DNA of 7,052 bases from an uncultured Clostridia bacterium (GTDB lineage Bacteria; Bacillota; Clostridia; Lachnospirales; Lachnospiraceae). Numbering within the stretch: position 1 is the first letter of the stretch; each line of letters starts with the position of its first letter. Where the stretch lies: contig CAMWWR010000095.1 in NCBI GenBank assembly GCA_947178045.1, forward strand, positions 1 to 7,052. Direction: 5' to 3'. This document shows, in pieces, positions 1 through 5,507 of this stretch. The translations under genes and the position numbers were made by a program. The notes under the pieces are model-generated. The model ran no database searches and was not told the origin of the DNA. It saw only the letters and a list, made by a program, of their open reading frames with translations.

Positions 1-722
1 CCGTCGAGCTTGAGCCCCGGATGCTCCTCGTGAGCAATCTCCACGGCCTTTGTCACCTTGTCGATGTCCGCGTGCTTCGCACTGCCCTTCGTCGAGTGCG
101 ACAGCATGGCGATCTTTGCCTCCTTGCCGACCAGCAGCTCAAAGCTCTTGGCGGAGGACTCGGCGATCGCCGCCAGCTCGTCCGGCGTCGGATTCTGGTT
201 CAGGCCGCAGTCTCCGAACACGAAGGTGCCGTGCTCGCCGAGGTTGCAGTTCGGCACGATCATCAGGAAAAACGCGGAAACGAGCTTTGTGCCCGGCGCA
301 GTCTTGAGAATCTGAAGGCACGGCCGGAGCGTATTCGCCGAGGAATGGCATGCCCCGGAGACAAGTCCGTCCGCATCCCCCATCTTTACCATCATTACGC
401 CGAACGTCGTGTAGTCCTTCAGCATCGTCTCGCGGGCAAGCTCCGGGGTCATCCCCTTTGCCTTGCGCAGCTCGACCAGCTTGTCCACATACAAATCAAA
501 TCTGTCGTATTTCTCCGGATCAATCAGCGTCGCCTTGGAGATATCCAGACCGGTCGATTTATTTCTGATCACATCTTCTTTGCCGATGATGACGATGTTC
601 GCATTGCCTTCCTCCAGCGTCTTTGCCGCGGCCTCATAGATTCTGCGGTCCTCGGACTCCGGAAGCACGATGGTCTTGATATTCCGCCTTGCTCTGGCCT
701 TGATTTCCTCGATAAAGCTCAT
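1..722 (-). CDS. pta: Phosphate acetyltransferase, N-terminal part (C-terminus beyond left edge)
   Basis: Pta reversibly converts acetyl-CoA and phosphate to acetyl phosphate and CoA in the cytoplasm. With acetate kinase it forms the acetate/ATP branch of fermentation. The 240 residues present begin MSFIEEIKARARRNIKTIVL and contain the family's LPESEDRRI segment near residues 21-29, KMGDADGLVSGA around 126-137, and FGDCGLNQNPTPDELA in the second half, matching the usual F-x-D-C-x-x-N-x-N-P-T block. The family is about 330 residues long, so roughly 90 C-terminal residues lie off the window. The start is the ATG at 722-720, with AAAGGGG eight bases upstream. A nearby ATG five bases further up is out of frame and stops at once. 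The gene is transcribed away from tmcAL from its own promoter; any ackA partner would lie to the left. Phosphate butyryltransferase is a related family, but this N-terminal pattern fits Pta better. Confidence 0.95.
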   Translation of the reverse strand, partial: MSFIEEIKARARRNIKTIVLPESEDRRIYEAAAKTLEEGNANIVIIGKEDVIRNKSTGLDISKATLIDPEKYDRFDLYVDKLVELRKAKGMTPELARETMLKDYTTFGVMMVKMGDADGLVSGACHSSANTLRPCLQILKTAPGTKLVSAFFLMIVPNCNLGEHGTFVFGDCGLNQNPTPDELAAIAESSAKSFELLVGKEAKIAMLSHSTKGSAKHADIDKVTKAVEIAHEEHPGLKLD

Positions 723-754
723 TGCATTATCCCCTTTCGTTTTCTGTTTTATAT

Positions 755-783
755 AGTATAATACCATTTTTTCTCTGTGACAA
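755..783 (-). promoter_or_regulatory. Sigma-A-type promoter of pta
   Basis: Reading the minus strand, TTGTCA (783-778) and TATACT (760-755) are separated by exactly 17 bases. Each hexamer matches the housekeeping consensus at five of six positions. The predicted start of transcription is near 748, giving a short leader of about 26 bases that holds the pta ribosome binding site (AAAGGGG, 737-731). The call rests on consensus match and position only. Confidence 0.75.
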
Positions 784-843
784 GCTGAAAATTGCCTCTC
801 CGGTTATGTATTTTCCATTTCCTCCGACGAAATATTCCGCCGC

Positions 844-872
844 TTGCACCGCACCGGAGGGCATGCTATAAT
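844..872 (+). promoter_or_regulatory. Sigma-A-type promoter of tmcAL
   Basis: TTGCAC (844-849) and a perfect TATAAT (867-872) are separated by 17 bases on the plus strand. Transcription should start near 879, leaving a leader of about 135 bases before tmcAL. This promoter and the pta promoter point away from each other, with about 60 bp between their -35 boxes, so the divergent genes appear to be expressed independently. Confidence 0.75.
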
Positions 873-1013
873 GTCCGCAGCAATGCCTGCGCCGGTCCGC
901 ACAAAGAACTGCAGGGACGTATCCGGGAATCGCGGACTGCTCCCGGAGCAATTTGCCCGCCGGAAAAAAGCATATCTGCGAACTGCGGCCGTTTGCCGCT
1001 GAGAGGAGCCGTC
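873..1013 (+). promoter_or_regulatory. Untranslated leader of tmcAL with ribosome binding site
   Basis: The leader predicted from the promoter at 844-872 is long for a housekeeping gene. It ends in a good Shine-Dalgarno site, GAGAGGAG (1001-1008), five bases before the tmcAL ATG. It also holds an open 39-codon frame (883-1002) whose TGA overlaps that site, but this frame has no ribosome binding site of its own. One small self-complementary stretch, TGCTC-CCG-GAGCA, lies near 939-951. I see no recognisable riboswitch or T-box and no terminator with a U tract, so regulation in the leader is unproven. Confidence 0.4.
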
Positions 1014-2279
1014 ATGAAAATTACAGGAATTATCGCCGAATTCAATCCGTTTCACAACGGCCACGCACATCTTCTGAAAAGGGCGCGCGAGCTGACCGGA
1101 GCAGAGCTCGTCCTCGTCGTCATGAGCGGAAATTTCGTCCAGCGCGGCGCACCGGCCCTGCTCTCGAAATACGCGCGCGCGGAGGCCGCGCTGCGATGCG
1201 GGGCCGATCTCGTCGCGGAGCTGCCGGTTTTCTGCGCCGCGGCGAGCGCGGAATTTTTTGCGGAGGGCGCGGTGCGCCTTCTCGCCGACCTCGGCGCGGA
1301 TTCCTTCGTGTTCGGCTGCGAGCCCGCTGTCTGCGAGAATTTCTCCTCCCTGGCGCTCCCGCTGGCAGAGCTTCTCCTCGACGAACCGCCGGCCTATCGG
1401 ACCGCACTCCGGTCCGGCCTTGCCTCCGGCCTCACCTTCCCGGCCGCCCGCCGAAGGGCCGTATCCGGGCTTATACCGGAGTCCGCCCCGCTTCTCGACT
1501 CCCCAAACAGTCTGCTCGGCCTGGAGTATGTCCGGGCCTGCCGGAAAAGAAAGCTCCCGCTCCGTCCGATCGCGGTCGAGCGGGTCGGAAGGGGCTATCA
1601 TGAGACCTCCTCCGCGCTGCGCGGCTTTTTTTCGGAAGCGTCGGGGTCCCTGCCGCACGCCAGCGGCATCTCACCGGCAGAGAATCCGGGCGGCTTGTTC
1701 CAGGCGCTTTCCTCCGACATGCCCCGGGCGGCCTTCGATATTCTGGAACGGGAATTTCTCCGCACCTTTCCCGTAACGGAGGACGAGCTTTCGGTCTTGC
1801 TTTCTTATCAGCTTCTGAATCAGCCGCAGTCCGCCCTCGCCGGCTGCGCGGACGTCGGGCCCGAGCTCGCGGCCCGCTTTTTTGCAAAGCGCTTTTCCTG
1901 CATCCGGACAGCGGATTTTCTGCAGTCGCTCAAGACAAAGGAGGTCACCTATGCGCGGCTCTCACGCGCGATACTGCACATCGTCCTAGGGATCTCCCAG
2001 GCCTCGCAGGATTCCTTCCGGGCTCCGGAGCATTCGCCTTATGCGCGCCTTCTCGGCATGACGGAGGCGGCGCGCCCTTATCTGAAAAACAGCGCCGCCC
2101 TCCCGATTCCGCTGATCCGGCAGCCCGCCAGGGCACACCGGGTGCTCTCCGGGGCCGCACTTGAATTTTTCCTGCAGGATATCGCCGCCGCCGAGCTGTA
2201 CCGTCAGCTCTCCTACGGGCGCTACCGCATCGAGCAGCCCTCCGAATACGAGCGCCAATTTCTGGTCGTTCCTTCCTGA
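1014..2279 (+). CDS. tmcAL: tRNA(Met) cytidine acetate ligase (TmcAL, formerly YlbM)
   Basis: TmcAL forms N4-acetylcytidine at the wobble position (C34) of elongator tRNA-Met. It activates acetate with ATP to acetyl-AMP rather than using acetyl-CoA. The 421-residue protein opens MKITGIIAEFNPFHNGH, with the nucleotidyltransferase HNGH motif at residues 14-17. It continues with VVMSGNFVQRGAPALLSKYA (35-54), a signature of this family, and a later ETSSALRGFF segment (about 197-206) at the position of the family's SSA-x-x-IR motif. Its length is close to the roughly 400 residues usual for the family. The ATG at 1014 is chosen because the conserved N-terminus begins there and GAGAGGAG lies five bases upstream; upstream in-frame codons encode unrelated sequence. 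It has its own promoter and is followed by a 133-bp gap before ylbJ. In B. subtilis the homologue also sits close to ylbJ, coaD and rsmD. Confidence 0.95.
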   Translation: MKITGIIAEFNPFHNGHAHLLKRARELTGAELVLVVMSGNFVQRGAPALLSKYARAEAALRCGADLVAELPVFCAAASAEFFAEGAVRLLADLGADSFVFGCEPAVCENFSSLALPLAELLLDEPPAYRTALRSGLASGLTFPAARRRAVSGLIPESAPLLDSPNSLLGLEYVRACRKRKLPLRPIAVERVGRGYHETSSALRGFFSEASGSLPHASGISPAENPGGLFQALSSDMPRAAFDILEREFLRTFPVTEDELSVLLSYQLLNQPQSALAGCADVGPELAARFFAKRFSCIRTADFLQSLKTKEVTYARLSRAILHIVLGISQASQDSFRAPEHSPYARLLGMTEAARPYLKNSAALPIPLIRQPARAHRVLSGAALEFFLQDIAAAELYRQLSYGRYRIEQPSEYERQFLVVPS

Positions 2280-2291
2280 TCCCGGCTTCCC

Positions 2292-2369
2292 GTTCCGATT
2301 CTTTCGAATAAGAATCCGGTCTGCCCAGGCATGCGGACATTGCCGGCCGTGCGTGCATGGAATCGGAAC
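2292..2369 (+). repeat. Distant inverted repeat spanning the tmcAL-ylbJ gap
   Basis: GTTCCGATTC (2292-2301) is the exact reverse complement of GAATCGGAAC (2360-2369), and a possible G-U pair would extend it by one. A transcript crossing the gap could form a 10-bp stem closing a loop of 58 bases. Each arm also belongs to another local inverted repeat (2297-2316 and 2363-2376), so the pairings compete with each other. This could be an RNA switch between tmcAL and ylbJ, or duplicated binding half-sites; the sequence alone does not decide. Confidence 0.45.
2297..2316 (+). repeat. Hairpin just downstream of tmcAL
   Basis: GATTCTT (2297-2303) and AAGAATC (2310-2316) form a perfect 7-bp stem with a TCGAAT loop, 17 bases after the tmcAL stop. 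Two more C-G pairs could form if C2317 is bulged out. No run of T follows (the next bases are CGGTCTGCCC), so this is not a standard intrinsic terminator. It may protect the 3' end of the tmcAL transcript or mark the end of the message, or be part of the larger fold described for 2292-2369. Confidence 0.45.
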
Positions 2370-2383
2370 ATTCCGAATATAGT
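2363..2383 (+). promoter_or_regulatory. Operator-like palindrome and -10-like box upstream of ylbJ
   Basis: TCGGAA-CA-TTCCGA (2363-2376) is a perfect 6-bp inverted repeat with a two-base centre. A -10-like TATAGT (2378-2383) follows two bases later. Transcription from it would start near 2390, about 23 bases before the ATG at 2413. No good TTGACA-like -35 box lies at the right distance (2354-2360 is TGCATGG), and the overlapping octamer AATATAGT matches only five of eight positions of the sigma-E -10 consensus CATACAMT. The palindrome would cover the promoter spacer, a usual place for a repressor or activator site. The sigma factor cannot be assigned. Confidence 0.35.
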
Positions 2384-2412
2384 AAAGTAATTCTATGTAC
2401 GGGAGCACTGCC

Positions 2413-3627
2413 ATGTCCGACCGTCCAGAACAATCTCCTTTTATATCCGGGAGCCGCCTTCGCCGCCGGCTGCTCTATCTGCTTTTATTTCCCCTGCTCG
2501 GCCTGATGCTGCTCTTTCCGCAGACCGCAGCCACCGGGGCAATGAACGGGCTCACGCTCTGGTCCCAGACGCTCCTGCCCGTTCTGCTGCCGTTCCTCAT
2601 CCTTTCCGGGCTGCTCATCACGCTGAAAATGACGCGCCCACTGAACCTGCTGCTCTCCCCGCTGCTCTGCCGGCTTTTCCCGGTGAGCCGCGCCGCCTGC
2701 TATCCCCTTCTGCTCGGCCTTTTGTGCGGCATGCCGCTCGGCGCGAAAACAACCGCCGAGCTGTACCGCTCCGGCGAGATTTCCGAGCATGACGCGAGAT
2801 TCCTGCTCGGCTTCTCCAACCAGGCAAGCCTTATGTTCATCATCAGCTACGTCGCCGCAAAGGAGCTTGCCGCCCCGGCGTACACGGCGCTTTACCTCTC
2901 TGTCATTTATCTCACGGGCTGGATCATTTCCGGCTGCTTTTTCCGCCTGCCGATCTTCCTGCACGGCGGCAGGCAGGATATACCGGGGACAGCGCGGAAA
3001 ACGGCAAGTACGGCTCCGAAGCCTGCGCGCGCGATGCAGAGAGCGTCAGATGCAATTCCGCGTCCGACAGGCGCGGCGCAAAGCACAGCAGGTACAGTCC
3101 CGAAGCCTGCGCGCACGGCGCAAAGCATGGCGGGTACAGTCCCGAAGCCTACGCGCACGGCGCAAAGCACAGCAGATGCAGTTCCGCGTCCGGCGCACGC
3201 AGCAAAAAAAACGGCGGAAGCCTCCGGCGCTCCCGCTGCGCCGTCCCTCTTCACTGCCCTGGACAGCTGCATTATTGACGGCTTTGCCACCATCACAAAA
3301 ATCGGCGGCTATATCATCCTTTTTTCGATGCTGTCCGCCTTTGTCGCGCGCCTTCCACTTCCGGAAACCGTGTCGGCCGTCCTGTGCGGCGCTCTGGAAA
3401 TCACGAGCGGCATCCACAAAATCTGCGCCGCAGGCCTGCCCGCCGTCCAAAAAACAGCCCTCACCATCGGGATTACAGCATTCGGAGGCTTCTCCGGTAT
3501 CCTGCAGACAAAAAGCGTCACCCTCGGCTCTGGACTGTCCATTCGCTATTATGTAATTGTAAAGCTGACACAGGGGATCTGCGCCGGCCTGCTCGCCTTT
3601 GCCGTATCTGCATGGCTGACCGGCTGA
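2413..3627 (+). CDS. ylbJ: Sporulation integral membrane protein YlbJ, with a tandem-repeat linker
   Basis: YlbJ-family proteins are polytopic membrane proteins related to nucleoside-transporter gate domains. In B. subtilis ylbJ belongs to the mother-cell sigma-E regulon and is needed for heat-resistant spores; the transported substrate, if any, is unknown. This 404-residue protein has hydrophobic segments at roughly 19-36, 50-71, 95-110, 131-150, 156-177, 297-316, 345-365 and 380-402. Recognisable family stretches are GMPLGAKTTAELYRSGEIS in the first half and TAFGGFSGILQTKSV in the second. Between the halves, residues 195-278 form a basic, Pro/Ala/Thr-rich tract of 14-residue repeats that I would not expect in the family core. 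The ATG at 2413 is preferred because GGGAG (2401-2405) lies seven bases upstream; the in-frame ATG at 2395 lacks a ribosome binding site and would add six residues. It follows tmcAL but has a 133-bp regulatory-looking gap, so separate control is likely. Confidence 0.87.
   Translation: MSDRPEQSPFISGSRLRRRLLYLLLFPLLGLMLLFPQTAATGAMNGLTLWSQTLLPVLLPFLILSGLLITLKMTRPLNLLLSPLLCRLFPVSRAACYPLLLGLLCGMPLGAKTTAELYRSGEISEHDARFLLGFSNQASLMFIISYVAAKELAAPAYTALYLSVIYLTGWIISGCFFRLPIFLHGGRQDIPGTARKTASTAPKPARAMQRASDAIPRPTGAAQSTAGTVPKPARTAQSMAGTVPKPTRTAQSTADAVPRPAHAAKKTAEASGAPAAPSLFTALDSCIIDGFATITKIGGYIILFSMLSAFVARLPLPETVSAVLCGALEITSGIHKICAAGLPAVQKTALTIGITAFGGFSGILQTKSVTLGSGLSIRYYVIVKLTQGICAGLLAFAVSAWLTG
2995..3246 (+). 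repeat. 42-bp tandem repeat (14 residues per unit) inside ylbJ
   Basis: The coding units are RKTASTAPKPARAM (2995-3036), QRASDAIPRPTGAA (3037-3078), QSTAGTVPKPARTA (3079-3120), QSMAGTVPKPTRTA (3121-3162), QSTADAVPRPAHAA (3163-3204) and a decayed copy KKTAEASGAPAAPS (3205-3246). Units 3 and 4 are nearly identical at the DNA level, which suggests recent duplication, while the outer units have diverged. The unit length is a multiple of three, so gain or loss of copies keeps the frame. The peptide is strongly basic (many K/R, few D/E), so by the positive-inside rule the loop is more likely cytoplasmic. It is probably a flexible linker; no function is known. Confidence 0.9.
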
Positions 3628-3633
3628 CCGCAG

Positions 3634-4278
3634 CTACTCGATATCCTTCAGGAAGGTGTTTTCGTCGAACTCAAAATCTCCTCCCTGGTAGTTCCCGGAT
3701 TCTCTGTCCGGTCTCCGGCCGGAATTCAGCTGCTCGTCCACCTCGCCGCGGTTCTGCACCACGATATCGAGATTGTGTTTCAGCGTCTCGACCATTTCCT
3801 CGCTCTTGGCACGGGTTTCCGTGTATGCATTCGCAACGACGCGCTCCACCTCCCCGAGAATTTCGTTCGTGTAGGCAAGTGCGCCCTCGCGCACCTGCTC
3901 CGCCTCCTCGGCGGCCTCGCGCAGCATATTCTGGGAGCGCAGCGTGGCATCCTGGATCAGGTCGTTCGCATGCTCGTAAGCCTGGCGCGAAATCTCGTGC
4001 TCGCTCACAAGCCGCCCGGCCTCTTCCTTCGCCTGATTGATAATGGTTCTGGCCTTCTCCTCCGCATCCGCAATCAGAGCGTCTCGGTTCGCGATGATTT
4101 TCTGATAGCGCTTGATCTCGTCCGGCAGCCGCAGGCGCAGCTCGTCCAGAAGATCATACATCTCGTCCTTCGGCACGATCAGCTTCGTCTGGGAAAGAGG
4201 CTGCATTTTACACGACTCAATAAACTCATAAATATCGTCGATCACCTGTTCAATTCTGCTGTTTGCCCCTATTGCCAT
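3634..4278 (-). CDS. Conserved coiled-coil protein of unknown function downstream of coaD
   Basis: I do not recognise a characterised function. Proteins of this kind beside coaD in Clostridia tend to carry vague names such as ATPase or ATP synthase subunit-like protein, probably because of coiled-coil similarity. The 214 residues contain no Walker motif, so an ATPase label is not supported. Residues 1-25 are a short N-terminal region (SRIEQVIDDIYEFIESCK). Residues 52-185 are a nearly uninterrupted charged helix rich in A, E, K and R, with DAEEKARTIINQAKEEAGRL (71-90) resembling stalk or DivIVA-type coiled coils. Residues 186-214 are a polar, acidic tail. There is no membrane segment or signal peptide. 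The ATG is two bases after the coaD stop, and its ribosome binding site AAGGAG (4293-4288) lies within the end of coaD, so translation is probably coupled. A structural or division/envelope-related role is a guess. Confidence 0.85.
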   Translation of the reverse strand: MAIGANSRIEQVIDDIYEFIESCKMQPLSQTKLIVPKDEMYDLLDELRLRLPDEIKRYQKIIANRDALIADAEEKARTIINQAKEEAGRLVSEHEISRQAYEHANDLIQDATLRSQNMLREAAEEAEQVREGALAYTNEILGEVERVVANAYTETRAKSEEMVETLKHNLDIVVQNRGEVDEQLNSGRRPDRESGNYQGGDFEFDENTFLKDIE

Positions 4279-4280
4279 CG

Positions 4281-4772
4281 CTATACACTCCTTATCGTCC
4301 TAAATTTTTCCAGCACGGCCGGCAAAATCTCCGCCGGCACAAACTTTATAATATCTCCGCCGTAGCTCGCCACCTCCTTGACGATACTTGAGCTGAGGTA
4401 GGAATATTTTATGCTTGTCGTGAGAAATACGGTATCGATCTCCGGCATCAGCGCGTGATTTGTCTGCGCAATCTGTATCTCGTATTCAAAATCGGTCACA
4501 GCGCGAAGCCCGCGGAACATCACCGTGGCGTTCCTGCTCCTGGCGAATTCCACCGTCAGCCCGTCAAAGGTCTCGACCGAGACATTTGCCAGCCCTCCGG
4601 ATACCAGCTTCAGCATGTCCACCCGCTCCTGCGCGGAAAACAGAGGCCTTTTCGCGCTGTTGTTCAGCACGCCGATAATCAGATGATCCACCATTTTCGC
4701 AGACCGCTTTATAATGTCCAGATGTCCCAATGTTACCGGGTCAAAGCTTCCCGGATAAATTCCTGTAATCAT
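4281..4772 (-). CDS. coaD: Phosphopantetheine adenylyltransferase
   Basis: CoaD transfers AMP from ATP to 4'-phosphopantetheine, giving dephospho-CoA, the penultimate step of coenzyme A synthesis in the cytoplasm. The 163-residue protein matches the usual length of about 160. It carries the nucleotidyltransferase motif [10 protein letters not shown] (residues 8-17, with T14-x-G16-H17), a conserved K41, [13 protein letters not shown] (86-98) with the ATP-contacting R90, and [14 protein letters not shown] (127-140). The ATG at 4772 is chosen because [12 protein letters not shown] is the normal N-terminus and GGGGG lies seven bases upstream; the in-frame TTG at 4790 would overlap rsmD and adds nothing conserved. 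It is the second gene of the rsmD operon, 14 bp after rsmD and 2 bp before the coiled-coil gene. The rsmD-coaD pairing is widespread in Firmicutes. Confidence 0.97.
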   Translation of the reverse strand: MITGIYPGSFDPVTLGHLDIIKRSAKMVDHLIIGVLNNSAKRPLFSAQERVDMLKLVSGGLANVSVETFDGLTVEFARSRNATVMFRGLRAVTDFEYEIQIAQTNHALMPEIDTVFLTTSIKYSYLSSSIVKEVASYGGDIIKFVPAEILPAVLEKFRTIRSV

Positions 4773-4786
4773 ACCTGATCCCCCTG

Positions 4787-5350
4787 TCAAACGGCGCAGC
4801 GCTGTTTTAAAAACACATGCTTGCTCGTCTTATAGTTCTTCTCCCGGCACACCTCAAAGCCGCATCCTGCCGCAAATGAGAAATCTGTCTCCAGCGCCTC
4901 CTCCGCAATGACAAGCGTACTCCCGCCGCAGACCCGCGAATCCCCGAGCAGCCCCAGAATCCGCTCCACCCAGCCCGTGCGGTAGGGAGGATCCATAAAA
5001 ATAATATCAAACGGCTCCCCGGCCGCCTTCAGATACTGCAGAGCTCCCGCGGCATCCATGGCAAGTATTTTCGCCCGTTCCCCCAGGCGCGTGCGCGTGA
5101 GGTTGTCCTCAATGCACGAGAGCGCCGCCCTGTCCTGCTCTACAAAAACAGCCTGCTCTGCCCCTCTGCTCAGCGCCTCGATTCCGATGGCGCCGCTCCC
5201 CGCAAACAGATCCAGAAACCGGCAGTCCGCAAGCTCGCCGCTGATGATATTAAAAAGCGTTTCCTTCGTTCTGTCCGTCGTCGGCCTTGTAGCAAGTCCC
5301 GGCGGCGTGGTGAGCTGTATTCTTCTTGCGCTTCCCGCTATCACTCTCAT
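4787..5350 (-). CDS. rsmD: 16S rRNA (guanine(966)-N(2))-methyltransferase RsmD
   Basis: RsmD uses S-adenosylmethionine to methylate N2 of G966 (E. coli numbering) in 16S rRNA during assembly of the small ribosomal subunit. The 187-residue frame begins [10 protein letters not shown], the typical N-terminus. It has [15 protein letters not shown] (22-36), the SAM-binding motif LDLFAGSG (46-53) followed by [18 protein letters not shown], and the catalytic DPPY (120-123) of N-methyltransferases. The ATG at 5350 has GAGG six bases upstream. In-frame ATGs at 5362 (with GAGGG nine bases upstream) and 5386 are possible and would add 4 or 12 residues. It is the first gene of the operon with coaD and the coiled-coil gene, expressed from the promoter at 5398-5425. 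Confidence 0.96.
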   Translation of the reverse strand: MRVIAGSARRIQLTTPPGLATRPTTDRTKETLFNIISGELADCRFLDLFAGSGAIGIEALSRGAEQAVFVEQDRAALSCIEDNLTRTRLGERAKILAMDAAGALQYLKAAGEPFDIIFMDPPYRTGWVERILGLLGDSRVCGGSTLVIAEEALETDFSFAAGCGFEVCREKNYKTSKHVFLKQRCAV

Positions 5351-5397
5351 ATCAGTCCTCATCGCCCTGCACCCTCTGCCGGGCACTGTTTTCTTCT

Positions 5398-5425
5398 ATT
5401 CTAGTGTAATATTTTCGTTTGTCAA
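5398..5425 (-). promoter_or_regulatory. Sigma-A-type promoter of the rsmD-coaD operon
   Basis: On the minus strand, a perfect TTGACA (5425-5420) and TAGAAT (5403-5398) are separated by 16 bases. The predicted start of transcription is near 5391, about 40 bases before the rsmD ATG. The box sits in an AT-rich island (about 5391-5495) that contrasts with the GC-rich genes on both sides, as expected for a promoter region, and A/T runs just upstream could act as an UP element. Confidence 0.78.
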
Positions 5426-5462
5426 CTGCTTCCTGAAACTTTTTTTCAAAATTATTCCATAA

Positions 5463-5490
5463 TTTATACATTTGTTCCCAAAAAATGCAA
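5463..5490 (-). promoter_or_regulatory. Possible second upstream promoter of the rsmD operon
   Basis: TTGCAT (5490-5485) and TATAAA (5468-5463) are 16 bases apart on the minus strand. The -35 box overlaps an arm of the terminator-like hairpin at 5480-5499, and AT-rich DNA produces such matches easily, so it ranks well below the TTGACA promoter at 5398-5425. Confidence 0.25.
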
Positions 5491-5499
5491 TTTTCGCAT
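5480..5499 (-). terminator. Probable intrinsic terminator after the activation-domain gene
   Basis: On the minus strand, ATGCGA-AAA-TTGCAT (5499-5485) can form a 6-bp stem, including one G-T pair, with a three-base loop. A run of six T (5485-5480) follows directly. It lies nine bases after the stop of the gene ending at 5508 and ahead of the rsmD promoter, which is the right place to separate the two transcription units. The stem is short and AT-rich, so termination may be partial. Confidence 0.45.
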
Positions 5500-5507
5500 C
5501 CGTCCGT

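Noticed and set aside
21..761. Long plus-strand open frame of 246 codons opposite pta
   Set aside because: It lies wholly antisense to the well-matched pta frame, has no ribosome binding site, and translates to Arg/Leu-rich sequence with no family features; it is a GC-driven shadow.
792..1013. N-terminal extension of tmcAL to an upstream ATG at 792
   Set aside because: The extension would start upstream of the predicted promoter, has no conserved sequence, and the normal N-terminus MKITGIIAEFNPFHNGH with a ribosome binding site is at 1014.
804..1658. 284-codon minus-strand frame opposite tmcAL
   Set aside because: It is antisense to a clear gene, is rich in Arg/Gly/Ala as expected from GC-rich shadow frames, and has no recognisable domain.
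2995..3246. CRISPR array
   Set aside because: The 42-bp units are contiguous, degenerate and in frame with a protein, with no alternating constant repeats and unique spacers.
2789..3556. 255-codon frame overlapping ylbJ in another plus-strand frame, with its own repeat pattern
   Set aside because: Its repeats are the same 42-bp DNA units read in another frame. Hydrophobic family segments lie only in the ylbJ frame, and there is no supporting start site.
3634..4278. ATP synthase or V-ATPase subunit identity for the coiled-coil protein
   Set aside because: The similarity is limited to generic charged-helix composition. There is no membrane anchor as in a b subunit, no nucleotide-binding motif, and no other ATP synthase gene nearby.
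4775..4790. TTG start for coaD at 4790
   Set aside because: It would overlap the rsmD stop region and add six unconserved residues; the ATG at 4772 has a good ribosome binding site and gives the normal N-terminus.
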